A stretch of DNA of 64,000 nucleotides, from positions 232,406,927 to 232,470,926 of the forward strand of contig NC_084481.1 of assembly GCF_030035675.1 (NCBI RefSeq), read 5' to 3'. Positions 10,515 to 21,892 of this stretch are shown here, one piece after another. The notes under the pieces are model-generated. The model was not told where the DNA came from and did not search any database. It saw nothing but the letters and a program-made list of their open reading frames with translations. This DNA is from Rhineura floridana (taxonomy: Eukaryota > Chordata > Lepidosauria > Squamata > Rhineuridae). The translations under genes were made by a program, and so were the position numbers. Within the stretch, counting starts at the first letter, position 1; each line of letters begins with the position of its first letter.

Positions 10515-12180
10515 CGGCACAGATGGTCCCACTCCATCAGGAATTACACTGTGAATGCTATGATGTCGTGACGACACTGCAATTGGCATGATGATGTCAC
10601 CAGAAGTCAGTGAATAAAAGCATGTGAATCAACACAAGCAATCAGATTTAGCTATGGGATGTCATTACTGAAGGTAATGGAGGGCACATGCTAATTTTGA
10701 AAGGAGCCCCCCCCCCCAAAAAAAAATTGCACCAAAATAAGGTCAAGGTGTTTTTAGGCAGTGTCAAAAAAACACTAACAAAAATCATTCCATTAACTTT
10801 GGCTCCTACTTGATATTGATCATATGCTTTAAAAAACTGCCCCCATCCCTGCAACACCACCCCACAGATGTGGCCTCGGCACTTTATTTGCTCTGTCCCA
10901 TCTGTTTTATTTCTCTTTGTGTGTGAGCGCACGTGCAGCAACCCCCAACTGCGCTTTCGAAGCATGGCATCAAGCCAACATCTTCCTATTTTGTAGCTCG
11001 CTTCCAATTTCCATCTTATTAAAGACATGTCCTAACTTTAATGTGTGTAACATAAACAGCATCGCAAAGAGGAAGAATTAAAGGAGCCTGGGACTGAGTG
11101 TAGCTGCGAGGGCTGGGAGGTGGGGGGAGCGAGAAAGAGAGAGGAATTTCACCACATACTTATTTCATTTGGGGGGGGCAGAGGGGGCTGTCTGATGTTC
11201 GAGCCGAAGATGAACTGCACGATGCTTTTCCGCAATACTGCTTTTGGACCCTTTTGGCCTGAGCCCTTTGGGAATTTCCACTTGTGTTATCCTTCTTGGC
11301 AAGTTTGTGATATGATATCCCCCTCCCCTAGTAATCCTCTTTGTCAAGCCCGTCATGTCCATTGAAAGAGAAAGTTGGAGCAGAGCTGTGGCGGACATCT
11401 GGAGAAGGTTCATTTGCTTGAAACTGTGAGCCTCTCTCCATCATGTACCCCTGAGAAAGAGGCTGGCGGACCGCATACTTCTGCAAACTGTTCCCAGAAA
11501 GACCTAATTTCCTGATGTCCATGTGGTGTCAATAATGGAGGCCTGAGATGGAGCAGCACTTATGAAATATTAAATCTCCGCTCAGGTCTACCGAAATTCA
11601 GACCACCTGTGAGCGAGCGGCTTGCGCGGGAACTAGCACTTAGGAAACTTGTGGCATATGTAGCTGATAAGGCATAATCAATGTCTTTTGGCATGTTTGG
11701 CACAAAAACTTCCTGACAGTAGTGTAGCGGGGATCCAAAGAGAGGTGGGGTAGAGGGCAGGGCATTGCAGGAGCTTTTGAACACATTGCTTCATTTTTAG
11801 GATTCATACAGTATCAGATCACAACATTATTAAATTTACTGTCCTTGGCTGCTAAAAGGTCATTATTATTCATCTATCCATCGAGGAGGGAACAGAAATG
11901 GCTGAAGTTTCATGGCATTTGAATTAGATCATGTTGGCCCACGCCAATAAAAACAGCCTCTCAATGTTGTCATGTAATGATTTAATTCCTTCATTGATAC
12001 TGGGAGGCAAAAGCACAGAACTCTGCAAAAAGTCTTCAGTCAGGACTGGTGGGCCATTAAATCACTCGGCTGCCCCCCCGCCCCCGTTGAACAGCAGATA
12101 TTACAAGTCCACCACATTTCAAGTAGGGGTCTATACACATCAATGTTTTCAAGTTGCCAGATCTCCAATAACTTAAAAAA
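10515..12180. other. Repeat-poor stretch, no coding sequence
   Basis: No transposon family from elsewhere in the window appears here. 11780-12160 is moderately AT-rich with motifs such as TTAAATT, GATTTAAT and CATTTGAATTAG. It could be conserved non-coding DNA, which only alignment would show. Confidence 0.4.
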
Positions 12181-12530
12181 AAAAAATAGAGAGAGTTTGC
12201 CTAAGTAAATAGAAAAACATCTGGGATCTTTTCTGCCAGTGGACGTTTGACCTCAGAGTGGATTCCAAGATCTGAGGGTTAATTAGCAAGGCTGTTTTAC
12301 AGTTTGCCAATGTTTGGACAAGTGGGAAGGGCACTTCCTGGAAGACGGAGGGGTTGATGCAGCATTTGGGGGAAAGCTTATGCACTTAAGAAATGTTAAG
12401 ATGGAACCCTGCTCAGCCACAAGTGGTTAGGGGATGTTGCTTTCCCAGCCACCTTTGCAACAGCAGGTCTGCCTCACTGCCAACCAGTATTCTGTCTCCA
12501 ACAATGCTACTCAAATGCCTTGAGAAGCTT

Positions 12531-12870
12531 AAGAACGTGTGAAGAGCCTACTGGATCAGGCCAATGGCCCATCTAGTCCAGCATCCTAGTCTCACAATGG
12601 CCAACTAGATGCCTGTGGGAAGCCTGTAAGCAGGACCTGAGCACCAGAGCACCTTCCCCCCACGCAGTTTCCAGCAACTGGTATTCAGAAGCATACTGTG
12701 TCCAACTGTGGAGGCAGAGCAAGGCTATCATGGCTAGTAGTCTTTGGTAGCCTTATCCTCCCTGAATTTGTCTAATACTCTTGTAAAGTCCTCCAAGTTG
12801 GTGGTCATCACTGCCTCCTGTGGGACCGAGTTCCATAGCTTAACTATGCGCTGCGTGAAGAAGTAATGCA
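12531..12870 (-). mobile_element. CR1 LINE 3' end
   Basis: 'gaagagcctactggatcagg', 'ttccagcaactggtattcag' and 'ttccatagcttaactatgcg': CR1 3' UTR and last codons, more diverged than the 7648 copy. Confidence 0.8.
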
Positions 12871-13145
12871 CTTGCCCTGAAGAACTTTAGAGAAAATATA
12901 TGATATAATTGCACCTTTTGTTTGCCCTCAGCATCCAACAACAGGAGTAGCTGATGGGGAAGAGCAGCTGTGCACACTGGGCCTCTCAGGTACCAGCATT
13001 GCTGTGGCTTACTGGGAGGGTGGGCGCAAGGTGGCAGGGAGGTCATCGCTGTGCAGATGCTTTGTTGAGAGCACCAGATTGGCTTCACTGTTGCGTCTAC
13101 ACAGTGCTGACCTCCCTGCCACCTTGCCCCTCTCCTTTCCAGTAA

Positions 13146-13926
13146 GCCACAGTGGGGTTGCACTCCCCCTGAAGGAGCAAGTTCATAACTTGGGGGTTCT
13201 CCTAGAACCGTCTCTATCACTTGAGGCTCAGGTAGCCTCGGTGGCATGGAGTGCCTTCTACCAACTTCGGTTGGTGGCCCAGCTACGCCCCTACCTGGCT
13301 TCAGTTGTCCATGCTCTGGTAACCTCCAAATTAGATTACTGCAATGCACTCTACGTGGGGCTGCCTTTGAAGACGGTTCGGAAACTGCAGCTTGTGCAAA
13401 ATGCAGTGGCCAGATTGGTAACAGGGACCAGACGGTTCAAACATATAAAATCGATTCTGGCCTGCTTGCATTGGCTGCCTGTATGTTTCCAAGCTCGATT
13501 CAAGGTGCTGGTTTTAAACTATAAAGCCTTACATGGCTTAGGACCACAATACCTGATGGAACGCCTCTCCCGACACGAACCCACCCGTACACTACGCTCA
13601 ACATCAAAGGCCCTCCTCCAAGTGCCTACTCTGAGTGAAGCTGGGAGTCTGGCAACAAGGGAGAGGGCCTTCTCAGTGGTGGCCCTCAAATTATGGAATG
13701 ATCTTCCTGATGAGGTGCACCTGCTGCCAACACTGTTATCTTTTCGGCAGCAGGTCAAGACTTTCCTCTTCTCCCAGGCATTTTAGCATGTGTTTTAAAT
13801 TGCTTTTTAAAAATGTGTTTTTAAATTTGTATATTTGTTTTTAATGTTTTAATTGTTGTAAACCACCCAAAGAGCTTCGGCTATGGGGCGGTATATAAAT
13901 GCAATAATAATAATAATAATAATGAT
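13146..13926 (+). mobile_element. L2 LINE 3' end, C-terminal RT region open
   Basis: About 205 codons stay open: LVTSKLDYCNALYVGLPLKT, LACLHWLPVCFQARFKVLVL and FRQQVKTFLFSQAF, the C-terminal domain of L2 ORF2. The tail 'ggcggtatataaatgcaata' ends in (AAT)n. Confidence 0.88.
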
Positions 13927-14705
13927 AATAATAAGCTCTGACCAGGGTGGTGGAGCTGTATTCTTCTCAGATGCAACAGTTTTAGAGATGGGCAGGCAGC
14001 TGAAGCTGGCTTTGCCAGCTCCAAACCCAAACCATGATCCCTCACACCACGCTGGCTCTCTGCTACTCTAATAAAATCAGCACCTTGGACAGCTTTTTGA
14101 AAGTTCAGACTAAAACCAGGTGCAGATTCCACTACCCTGCTGACAACGCAGCCACCAGCCTCTACTAGTTGAGCTATAGCGCAAGCGTGTCTTTCCACAT
14201 ATCAATAATGCAGTAAGTTTGGGGAAACAGAGCAACTAATAAAGTGGAACAACTTGTGGATGGTCCAGTATAAATGCACTAGTGCATCAGTGACATGGTG
14301 CAGAAGACACCCACAAGAAGACACCAGTCTGGAGGGGGGCTATGGAGATCCTCTGCCCCCCTGAACTGACAGGCAGTTTCCTTAGAAGAGGGACTGGCTG
14401 TTAAGCCAGTTAATGTCTGTAACATAATGGCAAACTACATGTGACCTACAGAAATGTATGTAACGAAGCACCAATTGCGTTTTTCACAGAAAGGTGCCTT
14501 AGGAAGCGCATTCTTTGCCATCAGCCAAGCCAACTCCACTCAAAATTGCAGCCTCCAAAGGCTCCTTTTCCATTTTAAAAGGAGATGTTTGGGCTTTGTC
14601 ATAGACCAGGAATGGGAAATCTCTGGACTACAACTCCCATCATCCCTGACCATTGGCAATGCTGACTGGCGCTGATGGGAGTCAGAGTTGAACAGCATCT
14701 GTATG

Positions 14706-14975
14706 TAAGAACACAAGGACGTTAAGAAGAGTCCTGCTGGATCAGGCTAGTGGACCATCTACTCCAGCACTCTGTCCTCACAGTGGCCAGCAGGATGCCC
14801 CAGCAAGAAATCTGCAAGCAGGACCTGAGTGTCCCAGCAGTCTCCCCTCCTGCAGTTCCCAGCAACTGCTCCTCAGAAGCATACTGCCTCCAACAGTGGA
14901 GGCAGAGCATAGTCATCGGGGTTAGTAGCCACGGATAGCTTTATCCTCCACGAATTCGTCAAATCCATTTTGTCT
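14706..14975 (-). mobile_element. CR1 LINE 3' end
   Basis: 'gaagagtcctgctggatcag', 'cctcagaagcatactgcctc' and 'tatcctccacgaattcgtc' follow the CR1 3' UTR. A palindromic MITE remnant lies just upstream (14610-14700). Confidence 0.75.
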
Positions 14976-15049
14976 ACTAATGTGTGTATATTCAAGTGTA
15001 TATGGCTGGTAGCTTCAGGACAGCCACTCTGAGGCAGTAATCTCTGCAT

Positions 15050-15452
15050 CATAGAATTATAGAATAGTAGAGTTGGAAGGGGCCTGTAAGGCCATCAAGT
15101 CCAACCCCCTGCTCTATGCAGGAATCCAAATCAAAGCATTCCCAACAGATGGCTGTCCAGCTGCCTCTTGAAGGCCCCCAGTGTCAGAGAGCCCACTACC
15201 TTTCTAGGTAGTTGGCTCCATTGTCGTATGGCTCTAACAGTTAGGAGGTTTTTCCTGATGTCCAGTCAAAATCTGGCTTCCTGCAACTTGAGCCCATTAT
15301 TCCATGTCCTGCACTCTGGGACGATCAGGAAGAGATCCCAGCCCTCCTCTATGTGACAACCTTTCATGTACATGAAGAGTGCTATCATATCTTCCCTCAG
15401 TCTTCTCTTCTGCAGGCTAAACATGCCCAGTTCTTTCAGTGTGCCTAGTTCT
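15050..15452 (-). mobile_element. CR1 LINE, second subfamily, 3' end
   Basis: 'tagaatagtagagttggaag', 'ccatcaagtccaaccccctg' and 'tgatgtccagtcaaaatctg' mark the other CR1 subfamily, the kind with terminal ATTCTATG units also known from birds and turtles. Confidence 0.85.
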
Positions 15453-15576
15453 TAATGGTGTCAACAATGCCTGGGTGACTGAAAGGTCCCCATTGGTCAA
15501 GGTTAGGTTGCTGTAGTAAAGTAAGATGTCATCATCACCCATATCACAATGAAACACCTGGCTGTGCTTGCTTTTC

Positions 15577-15672
15577 ACTTAGGCTGCAGTCCTCTGCACA
15601 CTTACTTAGGAGTAAGCACCACTGAACTCAGTGGGACTTACTTCCAAGTAAACATGGGCAGGCTTACTCGTT
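15577..15672. repeat. Unclassified interspersed repeat
   Basis: 'ggctgcagtcctctgcacac' followed by 'gtgggacttacttccaagta'. A relative is at 23487-23570 and shorter pieces are near 6145 and 16125. I recognise it as recurrent but cannot name the family. Confidence 0.45.
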
Positions 15673-15929
15673 ACTTTGATCAAAACTCTTAGCCAGATGG
15701 CCTGTGAATTCAAGTGGCAGTTGACTGGCCGCATTCATCATGGATCCATCTATGGATTTAAAGACAAAGAGAGGTAGGTCACTCTAAATCATCCTTCCAC
15801 AAGCTGGGGCCCCTCCAGCTAGTTTGGCCTACAACTCCCATTAGCCCCGGCCAGTGGTAGCTCCTTGCATAAGGAACAGCTGTTGAGGTATATCTGGCCT
15901 CTCTCTCTTCCTGTTGTGGTACATCTGGC

Positions 15930-16228
15930 CTCATGTCTTTTCATCTTCAGGCAGCTGGTCAAGACATATCTTTTTTGGAGGAGAAGAGACCTGACTACTG
16001 CTGCTGCTATTAGCAACTGTCATTCCGTTATTTGTTTTTGTGCACATTTAGTGGATTTATGGGTTTTATGTACTTTCGTCTACTTGCTTTAATTGGGAGG
16101 CATTCAATGCTAGTCCTTCCCAAACCCATTAAGGTTAATAGACATGACTCACTTAGGTTCATTGATTTCAATAGGTCTACTCTGAGTGGGGGCAGTGCAT
16201 AAATCATCTAAATAAACAAATATTATTA
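15930..16228 (+). mobile_element. L2-like 3' end
   Basis: 'cttcaggcagctggtcaaga' and 'catatcttttttggaggaga' resemble the last L2 codons; the tail has 'ctaaataaacaaatattatt'. A piece of the unclassified repeat lies inside it at about 16125-16195. Confidence 0.5.
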
Positions 16229-16229
16229 G

Positions 16230-17075
16230 GTCATAGAATCATAGAATAGTAGAGTTGGAAGGGGCCTATAAGGCCATCAAGTCCAACCCCCTGCTCAATG
16301 CAGGAATCCAAATCAAAGCATTTCCAACAGATGGCTGTCCTGCTGCCTCTTGAATGCCTCGTCAGAGAGCCCACTACCTCTCTAGGTAATTGGTTCCATT
16401 GTCATATGGCTCTAACAGTTACCAAGTTTTTCCTGATGTCCAGTCAAAATCTGGCTTCCTGCAACTTGAGCCCATTATTCCGTGTCCAGAACTCTGGGAC
16501 GATCGAGAAGAGATCCCGGCCCTCCTCTATGTGACAACCTTTCATGTACTTGAACAGTGCTATCATATCTCCCCTCAGTCTTCTCATCTCCAGGCTAAAC
16601 ATGCCCAGTTTTTTCAGTCTCTCCTCATAGGGATTGGTTTCCAGTCCCCTGATCATCCTTGTTGCCCTCCTCTGAACCTGTTCCAGTTTGTCTGCATCCT
16701 TCTTGAAGTGCTGAGTCCAGAACTGGATGCAGTATTCAAGATGAGGCCTAACCAGTGCCGAATAGAGGGGAACTAATACTTCATGCGATTTGGAAACTAT
16801 ACTTCTGTTAATGCAGCCTAACATAGCAGTTGCCTTTTTTGCAGCTACATCGCACTATTGGCTCATATTCAGCTTGTGATCAACAACAATTCCAAGATCC
16901 TTCTCACATGTCGTATTGCTGAGCCAAACATTCCCCATCTTATAACTGTGCATTTGGTTTCTTTTTCCTAAGTGTAGAACTTTGCATTTATCCCTGTTGA
17001 ATTTCATTCTGTTGTTTTCAGCCCAATGCTCCAGCCTATCAAGGTCCCTTTGAATTTTGTTTCTGTCTTCCAAAT
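16230..17075 (-). mobile_element. CR1 LINE, second subfamily, 0.85 kb
   Basis: Two minus-strand frames: 16855-17075 with MKFNRDKCKVLHLGKRNQMH and CEKDLGIVVDHKLN, then 16444-16824 with LVRPHLEYCIQFWTQHFKKD and QRRATRMIRGLETNPYEERL. A stop/frame change separates them near 16850. Starts with the 3' 'atagaatcatagaatag' terminus. Confidence 0.88.
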
Positions 17076-17079
17076 TCCA

Positions 17080-17710
17080 TGTGACGTTGAATGTGCCTTT
17101 GCATCTAAAACAAACAGGTTTTTGTAAATGCAAGTTACTTCCGCTGGAAGGAGGGGGCTCTGATAATGAATGGGATCCAAACAGGCATGGGAGGGGGAGA
17201 GATTTAACACTTTCCTCCCCTGTGATGGTCCTGAGGAAAATCTCCTGAATCTCCGAGTATTTGCTCGGGAATTTGCCTTGTATTGGCCCTAAGAGGAATG
17301 ATTTTGTAAAAATGCTTTCAACAAACATGTATCACTAAACCTTGCCATTTTGTCTCCTGACCCTTTCTGCTGCTGGCATATGAATGGCATTTATAACATC
17401 AGAGAAAATGGATGCATAAAGTGATGCCTGGCACAGAGGAAGCAGACAGTGGAGATGCTTTTCACCCTTTCTCATAATACTAGAACTGGGGTGGGGTGGG
17501 GTGGGGTCAACCAATGAAGCTGAATGTCGGAAGACGCAGGCCAGACAAAAGTAGGTGCTTCTTTGTGCAACACAGAGTTTGCTTATTTAAGGTATTTATA
17601 TGCCACTTAATCATTACAATTTCTAAGCTGCTAAACTAGGGAACTTGCTTCCACAAGATGGCAACCAACCCTGGGGGATTTAAAAGGTAATTAAACAAAT
17701 TCATGGAGGG
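17080..17710. other. No gene or classified repeat, except (GGGGT)n
   Basis: A G-rich run of about three GGGGT units lies near 17490-17506; otherwise unassigned. Confidence 0.4.
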
Positions 17711-17712
17711 CT

Positions 17713-18019
17713 CAGGGGTGTAGTCATCCAGGGTCTCAGGGGGTCTTAGACCCCTATTTTGGGGGGAGCAGGGTCCCTGTGTCTCCAGATCCTATGAACC
17801 AATCAGCATGAACGGGGAGTGTATTAGCCACTGAGAACGGTCTTTTCACTAGCTAACACTCTCCCCATTCATGCATATTGGCTCCTACGGACGTCTTGTT
17901 GTGAGAGATGGCATTAACAAGGATCTCATTCTCAACCCAGCATCAAAACAAAAAAAGGAGGGGAAGCTGTGACTACCATGAAGGGACCCTGCTCTTCTGA
18001 ATTTGCCACTACACTGCTG
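17713..18019 (+). mobile_element. Family C hAT-like element
   Basis: Starts CAGGGGTGTAGTCATCC and ends TTTGCCACTACACTGCTG, the same ends as 3636-4029 in reverse. Target duplication not recognisable. Confidence 0.7.
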
Positions 18020-18122
18020 GTTTATATTTGGCTGGTCTCCACAGGGCTCCAAATCTATCCCAAATATAAATGCAGCTGGGTCAAAAGTGGCCCTGTGCAG
18101 TGATAGCTTATTGCTGCGAATC

Positions 18123-18123
<1 letters not shown>

Positions 18124-18154
<31 letters not shown>
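18124..18154. repeat. (GA)n microsatellite
   Basis: About 15 pure GA units. Confidence 0.95.
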
Positions 18155-18158
<4 letters not shown>

Positions 18159-18272
18159 GTTGAGTGGGGGCACAGTCATAGGAGGGGAGACACCTGAGGA
18201 AAGAAGGCAGTGGTATCAGGAGAGTGCACAGTTCAATTCCTGGAGAAGCCACCTACCATGAGTCAAGTCCAC

Positions 18273-18849
18273 TAGGGACAAGGGAGAAATTCAACTCAGT
18301 TCACATTTCAAGCTGAATCTACCAAATTCGCACTTTCCAAAACAATATGACCACTGAGACACGGTTGTCCTTCAATATTCACACTTCTCTGAATTTTGCG
18401 ATGCAGTTTCTCCAACCAAAATGCATATGTTAGTGGAAATAGCATACAAAAACTGCATTAGGGGGGGAATGCTTGGGAAAATGTGTACGTTAATCCAAAC
18501 TGCATATAAAAGTGTGTTTATTGGGAGAAATCTATGCTAAAATGCTGAAGAATTCTCATGAGGATTTAAAAAAATGGAAATGGACTGCCTTCAAGTCAAT
18601 CCTGACGTATGGCGACCCTCTGAATAGGGTTTTCATGGCAAGTGGTATTCAGAGGGGGTTTACCATTGCCTTCCTCTGAGGCTGAGAGGCAGTGACTGGC
18701 CCAGGGTCACCCAGTGAGCTTCATGGCTGTGTGGGGATTCGAGCCCTGGTCTCCCAGGTCGTAAACAAACCCATAAATTGCTGGAGAGCTGAATTTAAGA
18801 TTGGAAAAATGAAAGTCTGAGAGAAATGGACAGATCCTTCTATCCCTAG
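18273..18849 (+). mobile_element. Family A DNA element with a SINE inserted
   Basis: Starts 'tagggacaagggagaaattc' and ends 'tctatccctag'. The unit order of family A is broken at 18567-18764 by a Sauria SINE. Confidence 0.7.
18567..18764 (-). mobile_element. Sauria-type SINE, lacking its extreme 5' end
   Basis: 'aatggaaatggactgccttc' (BovB-like tail), 'gaggcagtgactggcccagg' and 'gattcgagccctggtctccc' (reverse of the B box). The A-box end is missing. Confidence 0.8.
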
Positions 18850-18959
18850 TTGCCACCCCTTTGCAACAGACCCGTAGGGTTTGGGGCAATGAGGGAATTC
18901 CAGCGCTGACATCCCCTCCCCCAACTCCTAACAGCTATTAATCACTTCCGGCCATGTGA

Positions 18960-19095
18960 AGTACCTCCAGCGTATAAGTCTCTTAATACCAGTTGCTGGG
19001 AATGACAAGCCCTCCTGTACTCATGCCCTGCTAGTGGGCTTCTGCCATTACCTGGTTGGCCACTGTGAGATCAGGATGCTGGACTAGATGGGCAT
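18960..19095 (+). mobile_element. CR1 LINE 3' end fragment
   Basis: 'taccagttgctgggaatgac' and 'tggccactgtgagatcagga' match the CR1 3' UTR. Confidence 0.65.
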
Positions 19096-19100
19096 CTGCC

Positions 19101-19825
19101 CTGTTCCCACAAATGAATTGAATTGAATTGAAACTTTATTTTTACCCCGCCCTTTTTCCAAACTGGAACTCAGGGCGGCTTACAAATAAAACTACATGTA
19201 GTTAAAAACATAGAAAAACATACAATTAAAATACAATTAAACTATGCACAACCTTAAAACCGTAAAAGGCACTTAAAAATCTAAAAACAATTTAAAATAA
19301 TACAGATAATAATATAAAACAATAAAACAAGCCTTGTAAAGCCCAATCCTAAACACCTTCTATCCCAAAAGCCTGTCGGAATAAAAAAGTCTTTACTTGC
19401 CGACGGAAGGATGGCAAGGAGGGGGCCATTTGTGCCTCCCTAGGAAGGGAGTTCCAGAACCTAGGAGCAGCCACCAAGAAGGCCCTATCTCGCATCCCCA
19501 CCAATCGCACTTGTGAGGGTGTTGGGACTGAGAGAAGGGCCTCTCCTGAAGATCTCAGGGCCCGGGCAGGCTCGTATAGGGAGATATGGTCTGACAAATA
19601 GCCTGGACCTGGGCCATATAGGGCTTTAAAGGTCAAAACCAGCACTTTGAATTGTGACCGGAAACAAACTGGCAGCCAGTGGAGTGGTTGTAACAAGAGA
19701 GTTGTATGGTCCCTGAAACCAGCCCGTTAACACTGGCTGCAGCTCTTTGTACCAGTTTAAGTTTCCGAACAGTCTTCAAAGGCAGCCCCACATAGAGCGT
19801 GTTACAGTAGGCTGTTCTTATGTTA
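19101..19825 (-). mobile_element. L2 LINE 3' end
   Basis: Minus-strand frame 19349-19696 reads LQPLHWLPVCFRSQFKVLVL and FRRQVKTFLFRQAFG; the 3' tail at 19115-19160 is (TTCAA)n plus 'tttttaccccgcccttt'. A different L2 subfamily from 13146. Confidence 0.85.
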
Positions 19826-20039
19826 AGAAACACAGGGAGGTGTGGAGTTGCTTGTTGCATTATAAAGGGCATCTGTAACTTGGTCTGCCAAGTTTTGCAA
19901 TGAGGAATGCCTCGGATAATGATCATCCCTGTCCAGGGGGTGGCATCTGACAGCTTGAAGAAGAGGCACTATTATTTATGGCTCTTCAATACAGAACCCC
20001 ATCAGCAACTACCAACAGAGTTACTTTGTTGCCTTTCAG

Positions 20040-20173
20040 AGATTTACGACTATATCGGCTTCCATTTGGAATGCATGCAAAATGCCAACCTGGTGGCTCA
20101 AGGCATCTTTAGGTTGGTTGGACAGCTGAACATTAAAGCAGCCATCAGTGCTTTGGTGGAGATCCTGAAGGAG
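20040..20173 (+). CDS. MROH2B: MROH exon 1 (first seen in window)
   Basis: Acceptor ttgcctttcag, donor GAG|GTAAGA. Begins with two bases of a split codon, then reads IYDYIGFHLECMQNANL and ends ALVEILKE in phase 0. This fits the first HEAT helices of MROH proteins. Because it starts in phase 1 it is not the first coding exon; an upstream exon ending after one base must exist, but I could not find it. An AG two bases further on (exon start 20042) is a less likely alternative. Confidence 0.75.
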
Positions 20174-21794
20174 GTAAGAGGAATCCAGGACACAAAATCA
20201 ACAGCATGGGGTGTCCAAAGGCTTTATTCTGAATCCCACTGCAAGAGTTTTTAGCGCTATCTGGACTGACCTTTCTGGCTGGTTAAAACTGACAATTGTG
20301 CAAAATGCTATTTCTTAGTGTAGGACCACTCATCACAAAGAACACCTAAAAATGTCAGTTCTGTGTCAGAATGTCCCTCCTGGTTAGTTAGGTCCTACTA
20401 TGTAGTTCTATGGAAGTGCGTATGATGCTTTTATCCAGGGCCGGCACCAGGCATGACTGGACCTCTGGGCACCAGCCTGCCCTGGGTGCACAGCTCCTGC
20501 CTGTTCCACCTACCTCTCTCCTGTGTTCTGCTGCTGCGTGCCATCAACCAAGATGGCGGTAGGGGCATCAGCCCCTGAAAAAAGCCTCTACTGCCATCTT
20601 GATTGATGGCAGCCCTGCGTGCACAGCGCATGCAGCAGTAGAACACAGGAGAGAGATAGGTGGAGTGAGTGAACGGGCAGGCAGCCTGGAAGCTCCGTCC
20701 CTGTGATCCATGGCAGGGACCCTGCCGTGGATTGCAGCAGGGGAGCGCTACTCTCCCACCCTAACAAGGGGCCCTTCAGGGGCCACTCTGGGCTGCAGGG
20801 GCCCTCGGCCAAGGCCCGACTTGGCCACCCTTTGGCACCGGCCCTGCCTTCATCATTGAGGTTTCAGCATTGCCTTAAAATCCATCTTTTCACCTAGGGT
20901 TTTAGGGTAAATTAGGCTGGATGGCGAGACCAGCTAAAATTGACATTTTCCATTGCTGTAGCAATATAGTCATTTCATGGGATAGTGCTTTAGTTGGTTT
21001 TATCATTGTCCTGTGATTAGTTTTACTGTTGTTTATTGATCTTGATGGACAAAGGACAGTGTTGAAATGTAGCAAAGAAATAAACAGACTTGCCCCCATG
21101 CACTTGTGCCTCTAGGGGTGTTTACATGTTACATTAAACAAACGTGCGCCCTGTGAACGAATAGCTGAGCTTGTATACTGGTACATTTATTCACATGTAA
21201 GATTCAATGAGTGAACAGTCTGTTTACCTGCGTGCACAATACCTGAGCTGTACATATAATCAGTTGCACACTCCTTCACAGAAACACTTGTACGTGTGTA
21301 GAGAAAGATATTAAAAGCCTGCTTAAATAATTTTAAAAACTCAACAGGAAGGGGGCCAAGCAAATTTTCCCTGAGAGGGTATTCCAAAACCTTGGTGCCA
21401 ACCCCAAGAATGCCTTGTCTCTCATGATCACTCACTTGGCCTGTCGCAAGGAAGGCGCAGAGACCGGGGCCTCCGGGGCATATCATAATGCCTGTGCAGG
21501 CTAATATGGAACTAGGCTCTCCCTGAGACACCTGGGGTCCAAAATTGTTTAGGCGGTGCAGTTTCATAGCATTCAGGTTCCTGAAATGAATGACTGGGGG
21601 TTTGCCGGCATAAACCACAGGCTTTTCTGAGTTGTGCATGCCCAATCTGGGGTGGGGACCTCCAGTTCCTCTTTCTGGCCCTTGGGATACTACCCAGGCC
21701 ACCTACTGGCCCTGCTCTGCTCTGTCCTCAAGTGCTTTATCCTGGCTTAAACGTGTTCTTAAACTGTAGCAATGCCTCTTGCTTACTCTAATGG

Positions 21795-21892
<98 letters not shown>

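Noticed and set aside
11120-11365. 81-codon open frame as an upstream MROH exon
   Set aside because: Starts in low-complexity G-rich DNA, no HEAT-like pattern and no suitable splice phase.
19907-20039. Upstream extension of exon 1 as first coding exon with its own ATG
   Set aside because: The open frame starts in L2-flanking DNA, and a good acceptor at 20037-20039 marks the exon boundary.
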